A stretch of DNA of 5,968 nt from Verrucomicrobiota bacterium (GCA_003694825.1 RFJS01000384.1:1-5968), one strand, 5' to 3'; shown: positions 1-5,968, counted from the stretch's first letter. Notes: generated by a model not told the origin, from the sequence alone. A program made the numbers and translations.

Positions 1-6
1 CCCCGG

Positions 7-549
7 CTACTCGAGCCCGAGAATCTTGCGCCCTTCGTCCGAGATCATCTGCGGAGTCCAGACCGGATCCCACACGATGAAGACCTCGGCGGACTCGACC
101 GCGTCGAGCGCCTCGATCTTGTTTTTCGCATCCTCGGCGATGACGGGCCCCATGCCGCATCCCGGTGCGGTGAGGGTCATTTTGACGGCGACCTTGTGCT
201 TGCCCGGCTGCGAACCGGGCTCGATGACGAGATCGTAGATGAGCCCGAGATCGACGATATTGACCGGTATCTCCGGATCGTAGCACTGCTTGAGGGCGTC
301 CCAGACGGCCTGTTCGCTGAACTCGCCCGATGCCGGGGCGGCATCCTGCTGCGCCGGCTGGAAATCCTCTCCGAGCGCGTCGATCTGATCCTCGGCAATC
401 CGGAAGAGTCCCTGGTCGGTCTGCACGGTCACACTGCCGCCAAGCCGCTGGGTGACGCGCACGGCGGTCCCCTTCGGCAAGGTGATGGTGTCTCCAGCGG
501 GGATCACCGTGACCGGCGTGTCGCGGACGAGGGTGTATTCACTTTTCAT
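7..549 (-). CDS. sufT: Putative Fe-S cluster assembly protein SufT (DUF59/MIP18 family)
   Basis: This 180-residue protein has the two-part layout of the long SufT family. An N-terminal beta-rich segment of about 60 residues (DTPVTVIPAGD near 10-20, then RLGGSVTVQTDQGLFRI near 35-51) is joined by an Ala/Gln-rich linker (about 62-78) to a DUF59/MIP18 domain (about 79-180). The DUF59 hallmarks are visible: DPEIPVNIVDLGLIYD at 91-106, TAPGCGMG at 127-134 with the conserved cysteine at 131, and DPVWTP at 161-166. Family knowledge: SufT-type proteins act in the cytoplasm as accessory factors in maturation of Fe-S proteins; the exact step is not settled. Length is normal. The ATG at 547-549 is chosen because the N-terminus aligns with the family; no Shine-Dalgarno sequence precedes it (CCTTCAACAACCTCATCCATC is the upstream context in part). 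It lies about 64 bases downstream of sppA on the same strand, so co-transcription is likely. No other suf gene is visible in the window. Confidence 0.93.
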   Translation of the reverse strand: MKSEYTLVRDTPVTVIPAGDTITLPKGTAVRVTQRLGGSVTVQTDQGLFRIAEDQIDALGEDFQPAQQDAAPASGEFSEQAVWDALKQCYDPEIPVNIVDLGLIYDLVIEPGSQPGKHKVAVKMTLTAPGCGMGPVIAEDAKNKIEALDAVESAEVFIVWDPVWTPQMISDEGRKILGLE

Positions 550-613
550 GATGGATGAGGTTGTTGAAGGCCGCAGGCGGAAAGGCTTCAGAGGACACCG
601 CGAATGGCAATGT

Positions 614-2410
614 TCATCGCACGCGGAGCACCTGCGGCATCAGGGCATAAGCGTGCCCGGGATCGTTCAGCGCCTCCATCGCCCGGCGACCGTCCTCGAG
701 GTAGCGCCGCAGCTCGCCCGCCGGGCCTTTGCCCGCGATCGGGTTGGCGCTGTCCTTGATCCGCTCCCGCAGCCGCTCGAGGAAGTCCTTCGGTTGAGGC
801 CACTCGAGCACCCGGTATTCATCGAGCTCCGCCAGCTTCGCCGCGTGCGCGACCGCTTCGCGAAGGCCACCGATTTCGTCGACGAGGCCGCGCTCGAGCG
901 CGTCTTCACCGGACCACACCCGCCCGCCGGCGATGGCCTCGACCTGCTCCAGCTCGATGCCGCGCCCTTCGGAGACGAGCGTCTTGAACTTTTCGTAGGT
1001 CTCGTCGACGAGCGACTGGATGACCGCGAGACTCGCCTCCGAGCGCGGCTCGACGATGCTGAAGATGCCGGCGTGTTCGCCCGTGCGCACCGTTTCGAAA
1101 TTCAGGTCGATCTTCTCTCCGAGCTTCTGGATGTCGGGCAAAATCGCGATGACGCCGATCGATCCCGTGATCGTGCTCGACTCGGCGAAGATGTGGTCCG
1201 ACTCGGTGGAGATCCAGTATCCCCCGGAAGCCGCGACCATGCCCATCGAAACCACGATCGGCACATCCTCGTGCAGGCGCTCCAGCTCACGACGGATCAC
1301 CTCCGACGCGATGGCGCTGCCACCGGGGCTGTTGACGCGCAGGACAACCGCCGCGACATCGTCCCGGCTGCCGATCGCCCGAAGCGTGCGCGCGAGACTG
1401 TCCCCACCGAGATAGGCGCCGGAACTCTCTCCATCCACGATCTGCCCCTCGGCATAGACCACGGCGACGACCGGCGCGGAGCGTCGCTCGCGGCGCTCAT
1501 GCCGGCGAACCGTGAGGTAGTTGAACATCGAGACCTGCCGGAAGGTTTCCTCATCGTCGGACTCGCCGTAGGTCTCTTTGAGGTCCTCGATGAGCTCGGC
1601 GAGTCCCAGCCCCTCATCGACAAACCCCAGCTCGCGGGCGGGCTCGAAGCTGAGCACCCCGCGCTCGTCGACGATCTTCTGGAGCTGCTCGGGCGGGAGA
1701 CCGCGTGAACGGCCGACTTCCGCAAGCCACTGCTTCCAGATATCGCCGAGCAGCGCGGTGATCTGCTCGCGTTCCTGCGGGCTCATGTGCCGCTCCTTGA
1801 ACGCCTCTCCGGCCGATTTGTATTCACCGGCCCGGGCGATCTGGATGCCGACCCCGATTTTCTCGAGCGTGCCGCCCATGTAGGCCACCTCCGCGGAGAG
1901 CCCCGCCACGTCGATCACGCCCATCGGATCCATGATGATCCGATCAGCCACCGAGGCCACGAGATGGTCCTGCATCGAGGGGCCCACGAGGTAGGCGATG
2001 ATCGGCTTCCCCGACTCGCGAAAGCGCTCCAGCGCCCGACGAACCTCGATGATGCTGGGGTATCCGGTGCCAAGGTCCATCGGCATGAAATTGCCGTGCA
2101 GCAGAATCGCCGAGATTCGGTCGTCCTTCGCGGCCGCGTCGATGGCGTCGACCACCTGGCGGAGCTGCATCCTGGATGGCTCGCCCGAATCGAAGAGCAT
2201 GGAGAGCATTTGCTCGTCTTCCGCGACGGGCTTGTCGACGAGGTTGACGGTCGTGTCGAAGACCAGGACCGCTCCGTCCGGCACCTCGGGCCGGGGCTCC
2301 TCAAGGGAAAGCACCGTCCCCAGCACGACAAAGAACATGAACATCCACATCGCCCCGGCGAGAAAGAGCGCCACGAGGCAGGCAAAAAGAGTACGGAAGA
2401 ATTCTTTCAT
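614..2410 (-). CDS. sppA: Signal peptide peptidase SppA, 67K (two-domain) type
   Basis: This 598-residue inner-membrane serine protease degrades signal peptides left in the membrane after preprotein cleavage. A single N-terminal membrane anchor (about 8-35, FACLVALFLAGAMWMFMF) precedes two tandem peptidase-S49 domains facing the periplasm. The N-terminal domain (about 45-280) carries the catalytic lysine, K198, in ARAGEYKSAGEAF. The C-terminal domain (about 312-530) carries the nucleophile S395 in SMGMVAASGGYWIST, after the oxyanion-type VNSPGGSA at 359-366. This Lys/Ser dyad split over two domains is the E. coli 67K arrangement (about 618 residues), not the short archaeal/Bacillus form. TITGSIGV (413-420) and GRVWSGEDALERGLVDEIGG (496-515) are further S49 motifs. 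All key residues are present, so it should be active. The ATG at 2408-2410 places the anchor correctly; no Shine-Dalgarno sequence is seen, only GGTGG about 20 bases upstream. It is first in a likely sppA-sufT unit and diverges from the CstA gene. Confidence 0.95.
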   Translation of the reverse strand: MKEFFRTLFACLVALFLAGAMWMFMFFVVLGTVLSLEEPRPEVPDGAVLVFDTTVNLVDKPVAEDEQMLSMLFDSGEPSRMQLRQVVDAIDAAAKDDRISAILLHGNFMPMDLGTGYPSIIEVRRALERFRESGKPIIAYLVGPSMQDHLVASVADRIIMDPMGVIDVAGLSAEVAYMGGTLEKIGVGIQIARAGEYKSAGEAFKERHMSPQEREQITALLGDIWKQWLAEVGRSRGLPPEQLQKIVDERGVLSFEPARELGFVDEGLGLAELIEDLKETYGESDDEETFRQVSMFNYLTVRRHERRERRSAPVVAVVYAEGQIVDGESSGAYLGGDSLARTLRAIGSRDDVAAVVLRVNSPGGSAIASEVIRRELERLHEDVPIVVSMGMVAASGGYWISTESDHIFAESSTITGSIGVIAILPDIQKLGEKIDLNFETVRTGEHAGIFSIVEPRSEASLAVIQSLVDETYEKFKTLVSEGRGIELEQVEAIAGGRVWSGEDALERGLVDEIGGLREAVAHAAKLAELDEYRVLEWPQPKDFLERLRERIKDSANPIAGKGPAGELRRYLEDGRRAMEALNDPGHAYALMPQVLRVR

Positions 2411-2430
2411 GAACCCAGCAAGTTTCCACC

Positions 2431-2450
2431 GGACCCGCGGCGGCGGGTCC
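2431..2450. other. GC hairpin in the sppA leader
   Basis: GGACCCGC and GCGGGTCC form a perfect 8-base-pair stem around a GGCG loop, 20 bases upstream of the sppA start codon. Neither strand has a T-run after it, so it does not look like an intrinsic terminator. If it is transcribed it would sit in the sppA 5' untranslated region. GC-rich DNA forms such stems often, so function is uncertain. Confidence 0.4.
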
Positions 2451-2531
2451 CTGTCGGGAGAGGATGGTTAACGTCTCGGCGCGCGGGAACCAGCCTGAAG
2501 CTCGCACGCGGCCCGCATTCGCTCAGGGCGC

Positions 2532-2548
2532 CGGCGAGACCCTCGCCG
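2532..2548. other. GC hairpin in the middle of the divergent intergenic region
   Basis: CGGCGAG and CTCGCCG form a perfect 7-base-pair stem around an ACC loop. No T-run follows on either strand. It could be an operator-like dyad or a chance stem in GC-rich sequence; nothing else supports a function. Confidence 0.25.
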
Positions 2549-2682
2549 CGATGGCGGTTGCGACCCGTCCCGGGCCGCCGAATCAGCCGCTTCACCGCGA
2601 GCGCAGCCGCCGCACCCGAGGCTTGGCAGCGCGTGGTTTCTTTCTAAGTTTCACCGATCCTCGTTTCTCTCTTCCCCGCTTT

Positions 2683-2701
2683 GCCCCGGACTGGCCGGGG
2701 C
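2683..2701. other. GC hairpin in the leader of the cstA-family gene
   Basis: GCCCCGG and CCGGGGC form a perfect 7-base-pair stem around an ACTGG loop, ending 19 bases before the ATG. It follows a pyrimidine-rich tract. In the mRNA it would lie just upstream of a start codon that has no Shine-Dalgarno sequence, so an effect on translation is possible but unproven. No T-run follows. Confidence 0.35.
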
Positions 2702-2720
2702 TGGTTCTGTCGAAATCCCG

Positions 2721-4358
2721 ATGCTCGCCGCACTGATCCTCGTCACCGTCGTTCTTATCGCTCTCGCCTACCGGTTTTATGGCGCGTTTCTCGCCCGCCG
2801 CTGCGGGCTGGATGACGCACGGCCAACGCCGGCGCACACGCTCAAGGACGGGGTGGACTACGTGCCGAGCCGGGCATCGGTTGTCTTCGGTCACCACTTC
2901 TCCTCGATCGCCGGGACGGGACCGATCGTGGGGCCGATTTTCGCCGCGATGTATTTCGGTTGGGGGCCGGCGTGGCTGTGGATCCTCGTCGGCTCGATCT
3001 TCATCGGCGGCGTCCATGATTTTGGCAGCATGCTCATGAGCATCCGCAATCGCGGCCGCTCGATCGCCCAGACAAGCCGGGAACTGGTCGGCCATCGGAC
3101 CGGACAGTTGTTCATCCTCTTCGTGCTGGTCGCCCTGGTCTATGTGATCGTCGTGTTCGCCGACCTGACGGCGACGACCTTCGTGCAATCGCCGGTGGTG
3201 GCGACCGCTTCCGGCTGGTTCGTCTTCATGGCGCTGGCCTTCGGCCTGCTCGTCGCCCGCACGCGCGTCTCGTTTCGCGGCGCGGTCTGGGTGTTTGTGC
3301 CGCTGACCATTGCCGGACTGCTCATCGGAGAATACCTCCCGGCGCCGACCCTCGGGAAAAACGCCTGGCTGACCGTGGTCCTGCTCTACTCGGCGGCCGC
3401 GGCGATCATGCCGGTGCAGTATCTGCTGCAGCCGCGCGACTTTCTCAGCTCGTTCTTTCTGTATGCCGTGCTGATCGCCGGGGTGGTCGGGATACTGTTT
3501 TCGGGCCAGCCGATCGAGGGTGAGTTTTTCACCGGACTCACCAATCCAGCCGCCAGTCCGGTCTACATCGTGCCGGCGCTTTTCATCACCATCGCCTGCG
3601 GCGCGTGCAGCGGGTTTCACAGTATCGTCGCCTCCGGCACGACCGCCAAGCAGCTCGCGGTCGAGAGTGATGTCCGCCGGATCGGCTACGGCGGGATGCT
3701 CGTCGAGGGCATCCTCGCGACGCTCTCACTCGCCACGATTATTGTGCTGACCCGCGGCGACATTGCCGCCGTCGGCGGCAGCCCCGTCGCCATCTTCGCG
3801 ACCGGCCTTGGCAAGATCCTCGCGCCCCTGGGCGTGCCGGCGCAGTTCGCCACCGACTTCGCCCTGCTCGCAGTCAATACCTTCCTGCTGACAACGCTCG
3901 ACACCTGCACGCGACTGTGCCGCTTCCTCCTCGAGGAGCTGCTCGACTGGCGCAGCGAACTGAGCCGTTACCTGGGGACATTGCTCGTGCTGCTGGTCCC
4001 GGCCGCGCTGGTGTATCAGACCTTCGACGGACAGCCGGCCTGGAAGGTGGTCTGGCCGTTGTTCGGCTCCACGAACCAGCTGCTCGCCGCCCTGGCGTTG
4101 ATGACATTTGCCGTCTACCTGCGCGTCCATCGCATCCGGGCGGGCTTTGTCGTATTTCCGGCGGTGGTGATGCTCGCCATGCCGCTCGCCGCCCTCGCCA
4201 TGATGGTCGCGCAATATTCGCTCTTCAGCCTGCTCGGCGGCTCGAGCGCCGCCATGTTTGCCCTAGGCGTGTATGTCGGGTGGCGCTCGCTCACCGTTGT
4301 TTTCAAGGGTCCGGATGACGGCCAGGCGCAAGCCGCATCGGCTCCAGCCAAGGCCTGA
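2721..4358 (+). CDS. cstA: CstA-family (carbon starvation) pyruvate/peptide transporter, short form
   Basis: This 545-residue polytopic inner-membrane protein belongs to the carbon starvation CstA family. E. coli members CstA and BtsT (YjiY) take up pyruvate, and CstA has also been linked to peptide use; the substrate here cannot be read from sequence. Family signatures in order are HHFSSIAGTGPIVGP (58-72), GGVHDFGS (96-103), LQPRDFLSS (236-244), CGACSGFHSIVASGTTAKQL (293-312), YGGMLVEG (323-330), LDTCTRLCRFLLEE (393-406) and FGSTNQLLAALAL (448-460). About 14-16 hydrophobic segments fill the rest, beginning at residues 2-19. It is shorter than E. coli CstA (about 701 residues) but complete for the shorter form found in many bacteria, and ends in a hydrophilic Ala/Gln tail. 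The ATG at 2721 starts the first membrane segment directly; no Shine-Dalgarno sequence is seen. No two-component or CRP-type site is evident. Upstream is divergent sppA; downstream on the same strand is aspC, 156 bases away. Confidence 0.93.
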   Translation: MLAALILVTVVLIALAYRFYGAFLARRCGLDDARPTPAHTLKDGVDYVPSRASVVFGHHFSSIAGTGPIVGPIFAAMYFGWGPAWLWILVGSIFIGGVHDFGSMLMSIRNRGRSIAQTSRELVGHRTGQLFILFVLVALVYVIVVFADLTATTFVQSPVVATASGWFVFMALAFGLLVARTRVSFRGAVWVFVPLTIAGLLIGEYLPAPTLGKNAWLTVVLLYSAAAAIMPVQYLLQPRDFLSSFFLYAVLIAGVVGILFSGQPIEGEFFTGLTNPAASPVYIVPALFITIACGACSGFHSIVASGTTAKQLAVESDVRRIGYGGMLVEGILATLSLATIIVLTRGDIAAVGGSPVAIFATGLGKILAPLGVPAQFATDFALLAVNTFLLTTLDTCTRLCRFLLEELLDWRSELSRYLGTLLVLLVPAALVYQTFDGQPAWKVVWPLFGSTNQLLAALALMTFAVYLRVHRIRAGFVVFPAVVMLAMPLAALAMMVAQYSLFSLLGGSSAAMFALGVYVGWRSLTVVFKGPDDGQAQAASAPAKA

Positions 4359-4410
4359 TCGGCCGTCCCCACTATTGCGGCCACCAGCACCGCACCCGCG
4401 TCCCCGCGAC

Positions 4411-4426
4411 CGGGGCACGCGCCCCG
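4411..4426. other. Short GC hairpin between the cstA-family gene and aspC
   Basis: CGGGGC and GCCCCG form a 6-base-pair stem with an ACGC loop about 52 bases after the cstA stop codon. It is followed by GATTCGGAAAAATG rather than a T-run, so it is a poor intrinsic terminator. It may only slow or stabilise the cstA transcript end, or be chance. Confidence 0.25.
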
Positions 4427-4460
4427 ATTCGGAAAAATGTGCTTTCGCGGCCGGTGAAGT

Positions 4461-4490
4461 TTGACACCCGGCGCGATTCCAGCCCCTCAT
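4461..4490 (+). promoter_or_regulatory. Possible aspC promoter (TTGACA box)
   Basis: A perfect TTGACA (-35 consensus) lies at 4461-4466, 48 bases before the preferred aspC start. At 18-base spacing the -10 position is CCTCAT (4485-4490), matching TATAAT at only three of six positions. The -35 box is clear and the -10 is poor, so this is a candidate only. It would give aspC a transcript separate from the cstA-family gene. Confidence 0.25.
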
Positions 4491-4514
4491 CAGCGGATTT
4501 TGTCCCGAGAAGCC

Positions 4515-5705
4515 ATGCTTGAAAACGTCCAACCCGCACCGCCCGATGCCATCCTCGGCCTCACCGAGGCTTTCCGCAACGACCCCAATCCCGAGAAAAT
4601 CAATCTCGGGGTCGGCGTCTACTGCGACGAGAATGGGAAAACCCCCGTGCTCGGTTCGGTAAAGCAAGCCGAACGCCGCATCCTCGAAACTGAAACCGCC
4701 AAGAGCTACCTGCCGATCGACGGCAACAAGGACTACGCTGCTCGCGTCCAGGCACTTCTCTTCGGCGCCGGTTCGGAAATCATCGCCGCCAGACGCGCCG
4801 CCACATCCCAGACGCCGGGCGGCACCGGCGCCCTGCGCGTCGCCGCGGACTTCATCCACAAGGCCTTTCCCGGCGCCACCGTCTGGCTCAGCCAGCCCAC
4901 CTGGCCCAACCACCCGCAAATCCTCGCGGCTGCCGGCGTGCCGGCAAAGAGCTATCCCTACTTCGACCCTGCCACCAACGCCCTCGACTTCGCCGCCATG
5001 AAGGCCGCCCTGCAGGAAGTCTCGGCCGGCGATGTCGTCCTGCTCCACGGCTGCTGCCACAATCCCTCCGGCGTCGATCCCAGTCCCGAACAGTGGAGTG
5101 AAATCGGCCGCCTCCTCGTCGAGCGCGGCGCCATCCCGCTCATCGACTTCGCCTATCAGGGATTCGGCCTCGGCCTCGAGGAAGACGCCGCCGGCCTGCG
5201 CGCCCTCCTCGCCGTCTGCCCGGAGATGCTCATCGCCAGCTCCTTCTCGAAGAACTTCGGCCTCTACGGCGAACGCGTCGGCGCCCTCACCGTCCTGGCT
5301 CAGGACGCGGAAGCCGCCGCCCGCGTGCAGAGCCAGATCAAATCCGTGATCCGCGCCAACTACTCCAATCCGCCCATGCACGGCGCCGCCATTGTCGCCA
5401 CCATCCTCGGCGACGAGGCGCTGCGCGAACAGTGGGAGGGCGAACTCGCCGCCATGCGCGACCGCATCAACGGCATGCGCCGCGCCTTCGTCGAAACGCT
5501 CGCGGCAAAGGGTGTCAGCCGCGACTTCTCCTTTATCACCCGTCAGCTCGGCATGTTCAGCTTCTCCGGCCTGGAAAAGGAACAGATCGAACGGCTTCGC
5601 CGCGACTACTCGATCTACATCTTGGGCAGCGGCCGCATCAATGTCGCCGGCATCACGCCGTCGAATATCGACCGGCTCTGCAGCGCCATCGGCGCCGTGC
5701 TCTGA
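4515..5705 (+). CDS. aspC: Aspartate aminotransferase (class I PLP-dependent, AspC/TyrB type)
   Basis: This cytoplasmic PLP enzyme moves the amino group between aspartate and 2-oxoglutarate, giving oxaloacetate and glutamate; many members also accept aromatic amino acids. It is 396 residues, the same length as E. coli AspC, and the key residues fall at the same numbers: W130 in QPTWPNH, N183 in [12 protein letters not shown]211 and Y214 in IDFAYQGF, the PLP lysine K246 in [16 protein letters not shown]254, and the substrate arginines R280 ([10 protein letters not shown]) and R374 (GSGRINVAG). [16 protein letters not shown] (98-113) contacts the cofactor phosphate. An 18-codon upstream extension beginning at a TTG (4461) is rejected: the family starts as M-x-E-N/x, matching [16 protein letters not shown], and that TTG is part of a TTGACA box. 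GAGAAG at 4507-4512 is a weak ribosome-site match, only 2 bases from the ATG. The TyrB/AspC split cannot be settled here; the N-terminal region ([19 protein letters not shown]) leans to AspC. Confidence 0.96.
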   Translation: MLENVQPAPPDAILGLTEAFRNDPNPEKINLGVGVYCDENGKTPVLGSVKQAERRILETETAKSYLPIDGNKDYAARVQALLFGAGSEIIAARRAATSQTPGGTGALRVAADFIHKAFPGATVWLSQPTWPNHPQILAAAGVPAKSYPYFDPATNALDFAAMKAALQEVSAGDVVLLHGCCHNPSGVDPSPEQWSEIGRLLVERGAIPLIDFAYQGFGLGLEEDAAGLRALLAVCPEMLIASSFSKNFGLYGERVGALTVLAQDAEAAARVQSQIKSVIRANYSNPPMHGAAIVATILGDEALREQWEGELAAMRDRINGMRRAFVETLAAKGVSRDFSFITRQLGMFSFSGLEKEQIERLRRDYSIYILGSGRINVAGITPSNIDRLCSAIGAVL

Positions 5706-5736
5706 ACCACCTCGACAGCTCCTGAAAAGCTTCCCC

Positions 5737-5760
5737 GGGGACGGCCGATCGGCCGTCCCC
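5737..5760 (+). terminator. Probable intrinsic terminator of aspC (perfect palindrome)
   Basis: GGGGACGGCC and GGCCGTCCCC form a perfect 10-base-pair stem around GATC, 31 bases after the aspC stop codon. The T-tract after it is short (TTTGCT), so termination may be modest or aided by the nearby foldback. Because the palindrome is perfect it folds equally on the minus strand, where it is followed by GGAAGCTTTT and could act for a convergent gene. Confidence 0.65.
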
Positions 5761-5821
5761 TTTGCTATCTCCAGCCACCTTGCCAGGGTGTGTTCGAAAA
5801 CCTGAACAAGAGCGAAAAGGC

Positions 5822-5853
5822 CTGAGAGCGCGACTTTTCAGACGCGCTCTGAG
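5822..5853. repeat. Internal stem-loop of the foldback element (first nested stem)
   Basis: CTGAGAGCGCG (5822-5832) pairs with CGCGCTCTGAG (5843-5853) at 10 of 11 positions, with one G-G mismatch, around the loop ACTTTTCAGA. It sits wholly between the arms of the larger inverted repeat, giving the element a branched or cruciform-type fold. Confidence 0.6.
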
Positions 5854-5857
5854 AAAC

Positions 5858-5884
5858 GGACCGCTCGCTTCATCGCATCGGTCC
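5858..5884. repeat. Internal stem-loop of the foldback element (second nested stem)
   Basis: GGACCG (5858-5863) is the exact reverse complement of CGGTCC (5879-5884), with a 15-base loop. ACGGA just outside on the left (5856-5860) and TCCGT on the right (5897-5901) offer an alternative pairing. It is the second stem inside the foldback element. Confidence 0.45.
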
Positions 5885-5968
5885 TGCTCGCGTCCATCCG
5901 TGATTCTTTCGCCAGACAGGTTTTCGAACACACCCTGATCAGTCCGCCCGCACGAGCCGCCGGTCCGG

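Larger units (their letters stand above)
2411..2720. promoter_or_regulatory. Divergent intergenic region between sppA and the cstA-family gene
   Basis: This 310-base region must contain the promoters of both divergent genes. I see no convincing -35/-10 pair for either. The best plus-strand candidate is TTGGCA at 2623-2628 followed by TCTAAG at 2643-2648, but the 14-base spacing is too short for a standard sigma-70 site. The left and middle parts are very GC-rich with no credible ORF. The right part (about 2637-2682) is a run of mostly pyrimidines. Three perfect short hairpins lie inside, listed separately. Role as a promoter region is inferred from gene orientation alone. Confidence 0.6.
5784..5937. 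repeat. Foldback element with perfect 21-base terminal inverted repeats (MITE-like)
   Basis: The left arm (5784-5804, starting CAGGGTGTGTTCG) is the exact reverse complement of the right arm (5917-5937, ending CGAACACACCCTG). The pairing continues inward after a small internal loop: GCGAAAAG at 5812-5819 pairs with CTTTCGC at 5906-5912 with one bulged A. Nested stems lie at 5822-5853 and 5858-5884. No ORF is carried, so it would be non-autonomous if mobile. No target-site duplication is visible: the flanks are CTTGC on the left and ATCAG on the right. It may be a miniature inverted-repeat transposable element, a REP/ERIC-like intergenic repeat, or a large bidirectional terminator. The inverted repeat is certain; the class is not. 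Confidence 0.65.
5706..5968. other. Non-coding tail downstream of aspC
   Basis: This 263-base stretch holds no credible complete gene. It contains the aspC terminator palindrome and the foldback element listed separately. The small minus-strand ORF that crosses it is arginine-rich, has no family resemblance, and is built from the inverted repeats. The final 30 bases after the foldback (5939-5968) stay open on the minus strand to a TGA at 5939-5941, so the C-terminus of a convergent gene may begin here, but nine codons are too few to identify it. Confidence 0.55.

Noticed and set aside
385..396. SppA active-site sequence SMGMVAASGGY looked unusual (residue numbers)
   Set aside because: The E. 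coli 67K enzyme has a closely similar SMG-x-AASGGYWIS context, so this is normal for the family.
452..1708. Plus-strand 418-codon ORF antisense to sppA
   Set aside because: It lies opposite a clear SppA with all catalytic residues. Its product is rich in Arg, Asp and His, typical of a shadow frame in high-GC DNA, with no family motif.
2623..2640. TTGGCA-type sigma-54 promoter before the cstA-family gene
   Set aside because: TGGCA is present but the required GC at the -12 element is missing at the correct spacing (GTTTC instead).
1787..2647. Plus-strand 286-codon ORF spanning the start of sppA and the intergenic region
   Set aside because: It has the same Arg/His-rich shadow composition and runs across the divergent promoter region; no recognisable domain.
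2592..3620. Minus-strand 342-codon ORF antisense to the cstA-family gene
   Set aside because: The product is a low-complexity Arg/Asp/Glu/His-rich sequence with no hydrophobic core; the opposite strand carries the conserved CstA motifs.
4411..4426. Intrinsic terminator for the cstA-family gene
   Set aside because: A stem exists but no T-run follows on either strand; retained only as a low-confidence hairpin.
4461..4514. 18-codon N-terminal extension of aspC from a TTG start
   Set aside because: The family starts at MLENVQ, giving exactly 396 residues and E. coli numbering of all active-site residues; the extension has no homologous counterpart known to me.
4263..5381. Minus-strand 372-codon ORF antisense to aspC
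   Set aside because: Gly/Ala/Glu-rich shadow of a GC-biased gene; aspC on the other strand matches its family residue for residue.
5653..5931. Minus-strand 92-codon ORF in the tail
   Set aside because: It begins in the right arm of the foldback and runs through the palindromes into the aspC end; the product has no family resemblance.

Overview
The window reads as a GC-rich bacterial chromosome segment with four complete, intact, well-recognised genes and no sign of coding decay. On the minus strand sppA (signal peptide peptidase, 67K type) is followed after about 64 bases by sufT (DUF59/MIP18-family Fe-S assembly factor), probably as one transcription unit. Diverging from sppA across a 310-base intergenic region, a short-form CstA-family transporter runs on the plus strand, followed 156 bases later by an aspartate aminotransferase (aspC type). 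The last 260 bases are non-coding and hold a strong terminator palindrome and a 154-base foldback element.

Organism: GC is high throughout, codons strongly favour G/C in third position, and none of the four starts has a clear Shine-Dalgarno sequence. With the gene set (SufT, two-domain SppA, short CstA) this would fit a Verrucomicrobiota/Opitutae-like or similar Gram-negative lineage. A gammaproteobacterium is not excluded; this assignment is inference only.

Function: the four genes are housekeeping or nutrient-use genes. SppA clears membrane-bound signal peptides and SufT supports Fe-S protein maturation. CstA-family proteins import pyruvate or peptides, and AspC interconverts aspartate/oxaloacetate and glutamate/2-oxoglutarate, so the plus-strand pair could both serve amino-acid and pyruvate use. 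Separate transcription of cstA and aspC is possible, because the gap holds a TTGACA box.

The least explained part is the tail. A 154-base sequence is bounded by perfect 21-base inverted repeats whose arms each contain a TTCGAA-centred near-palindrome, and it has further nested stems inside. It looks like a miniature inverted-repeat element or a repeated intergenic foldback sequence. I saw no CRISPR array, tRNA, rRNA, toxin-antitoxin or defence gene, and no convincing undescribed protein system.
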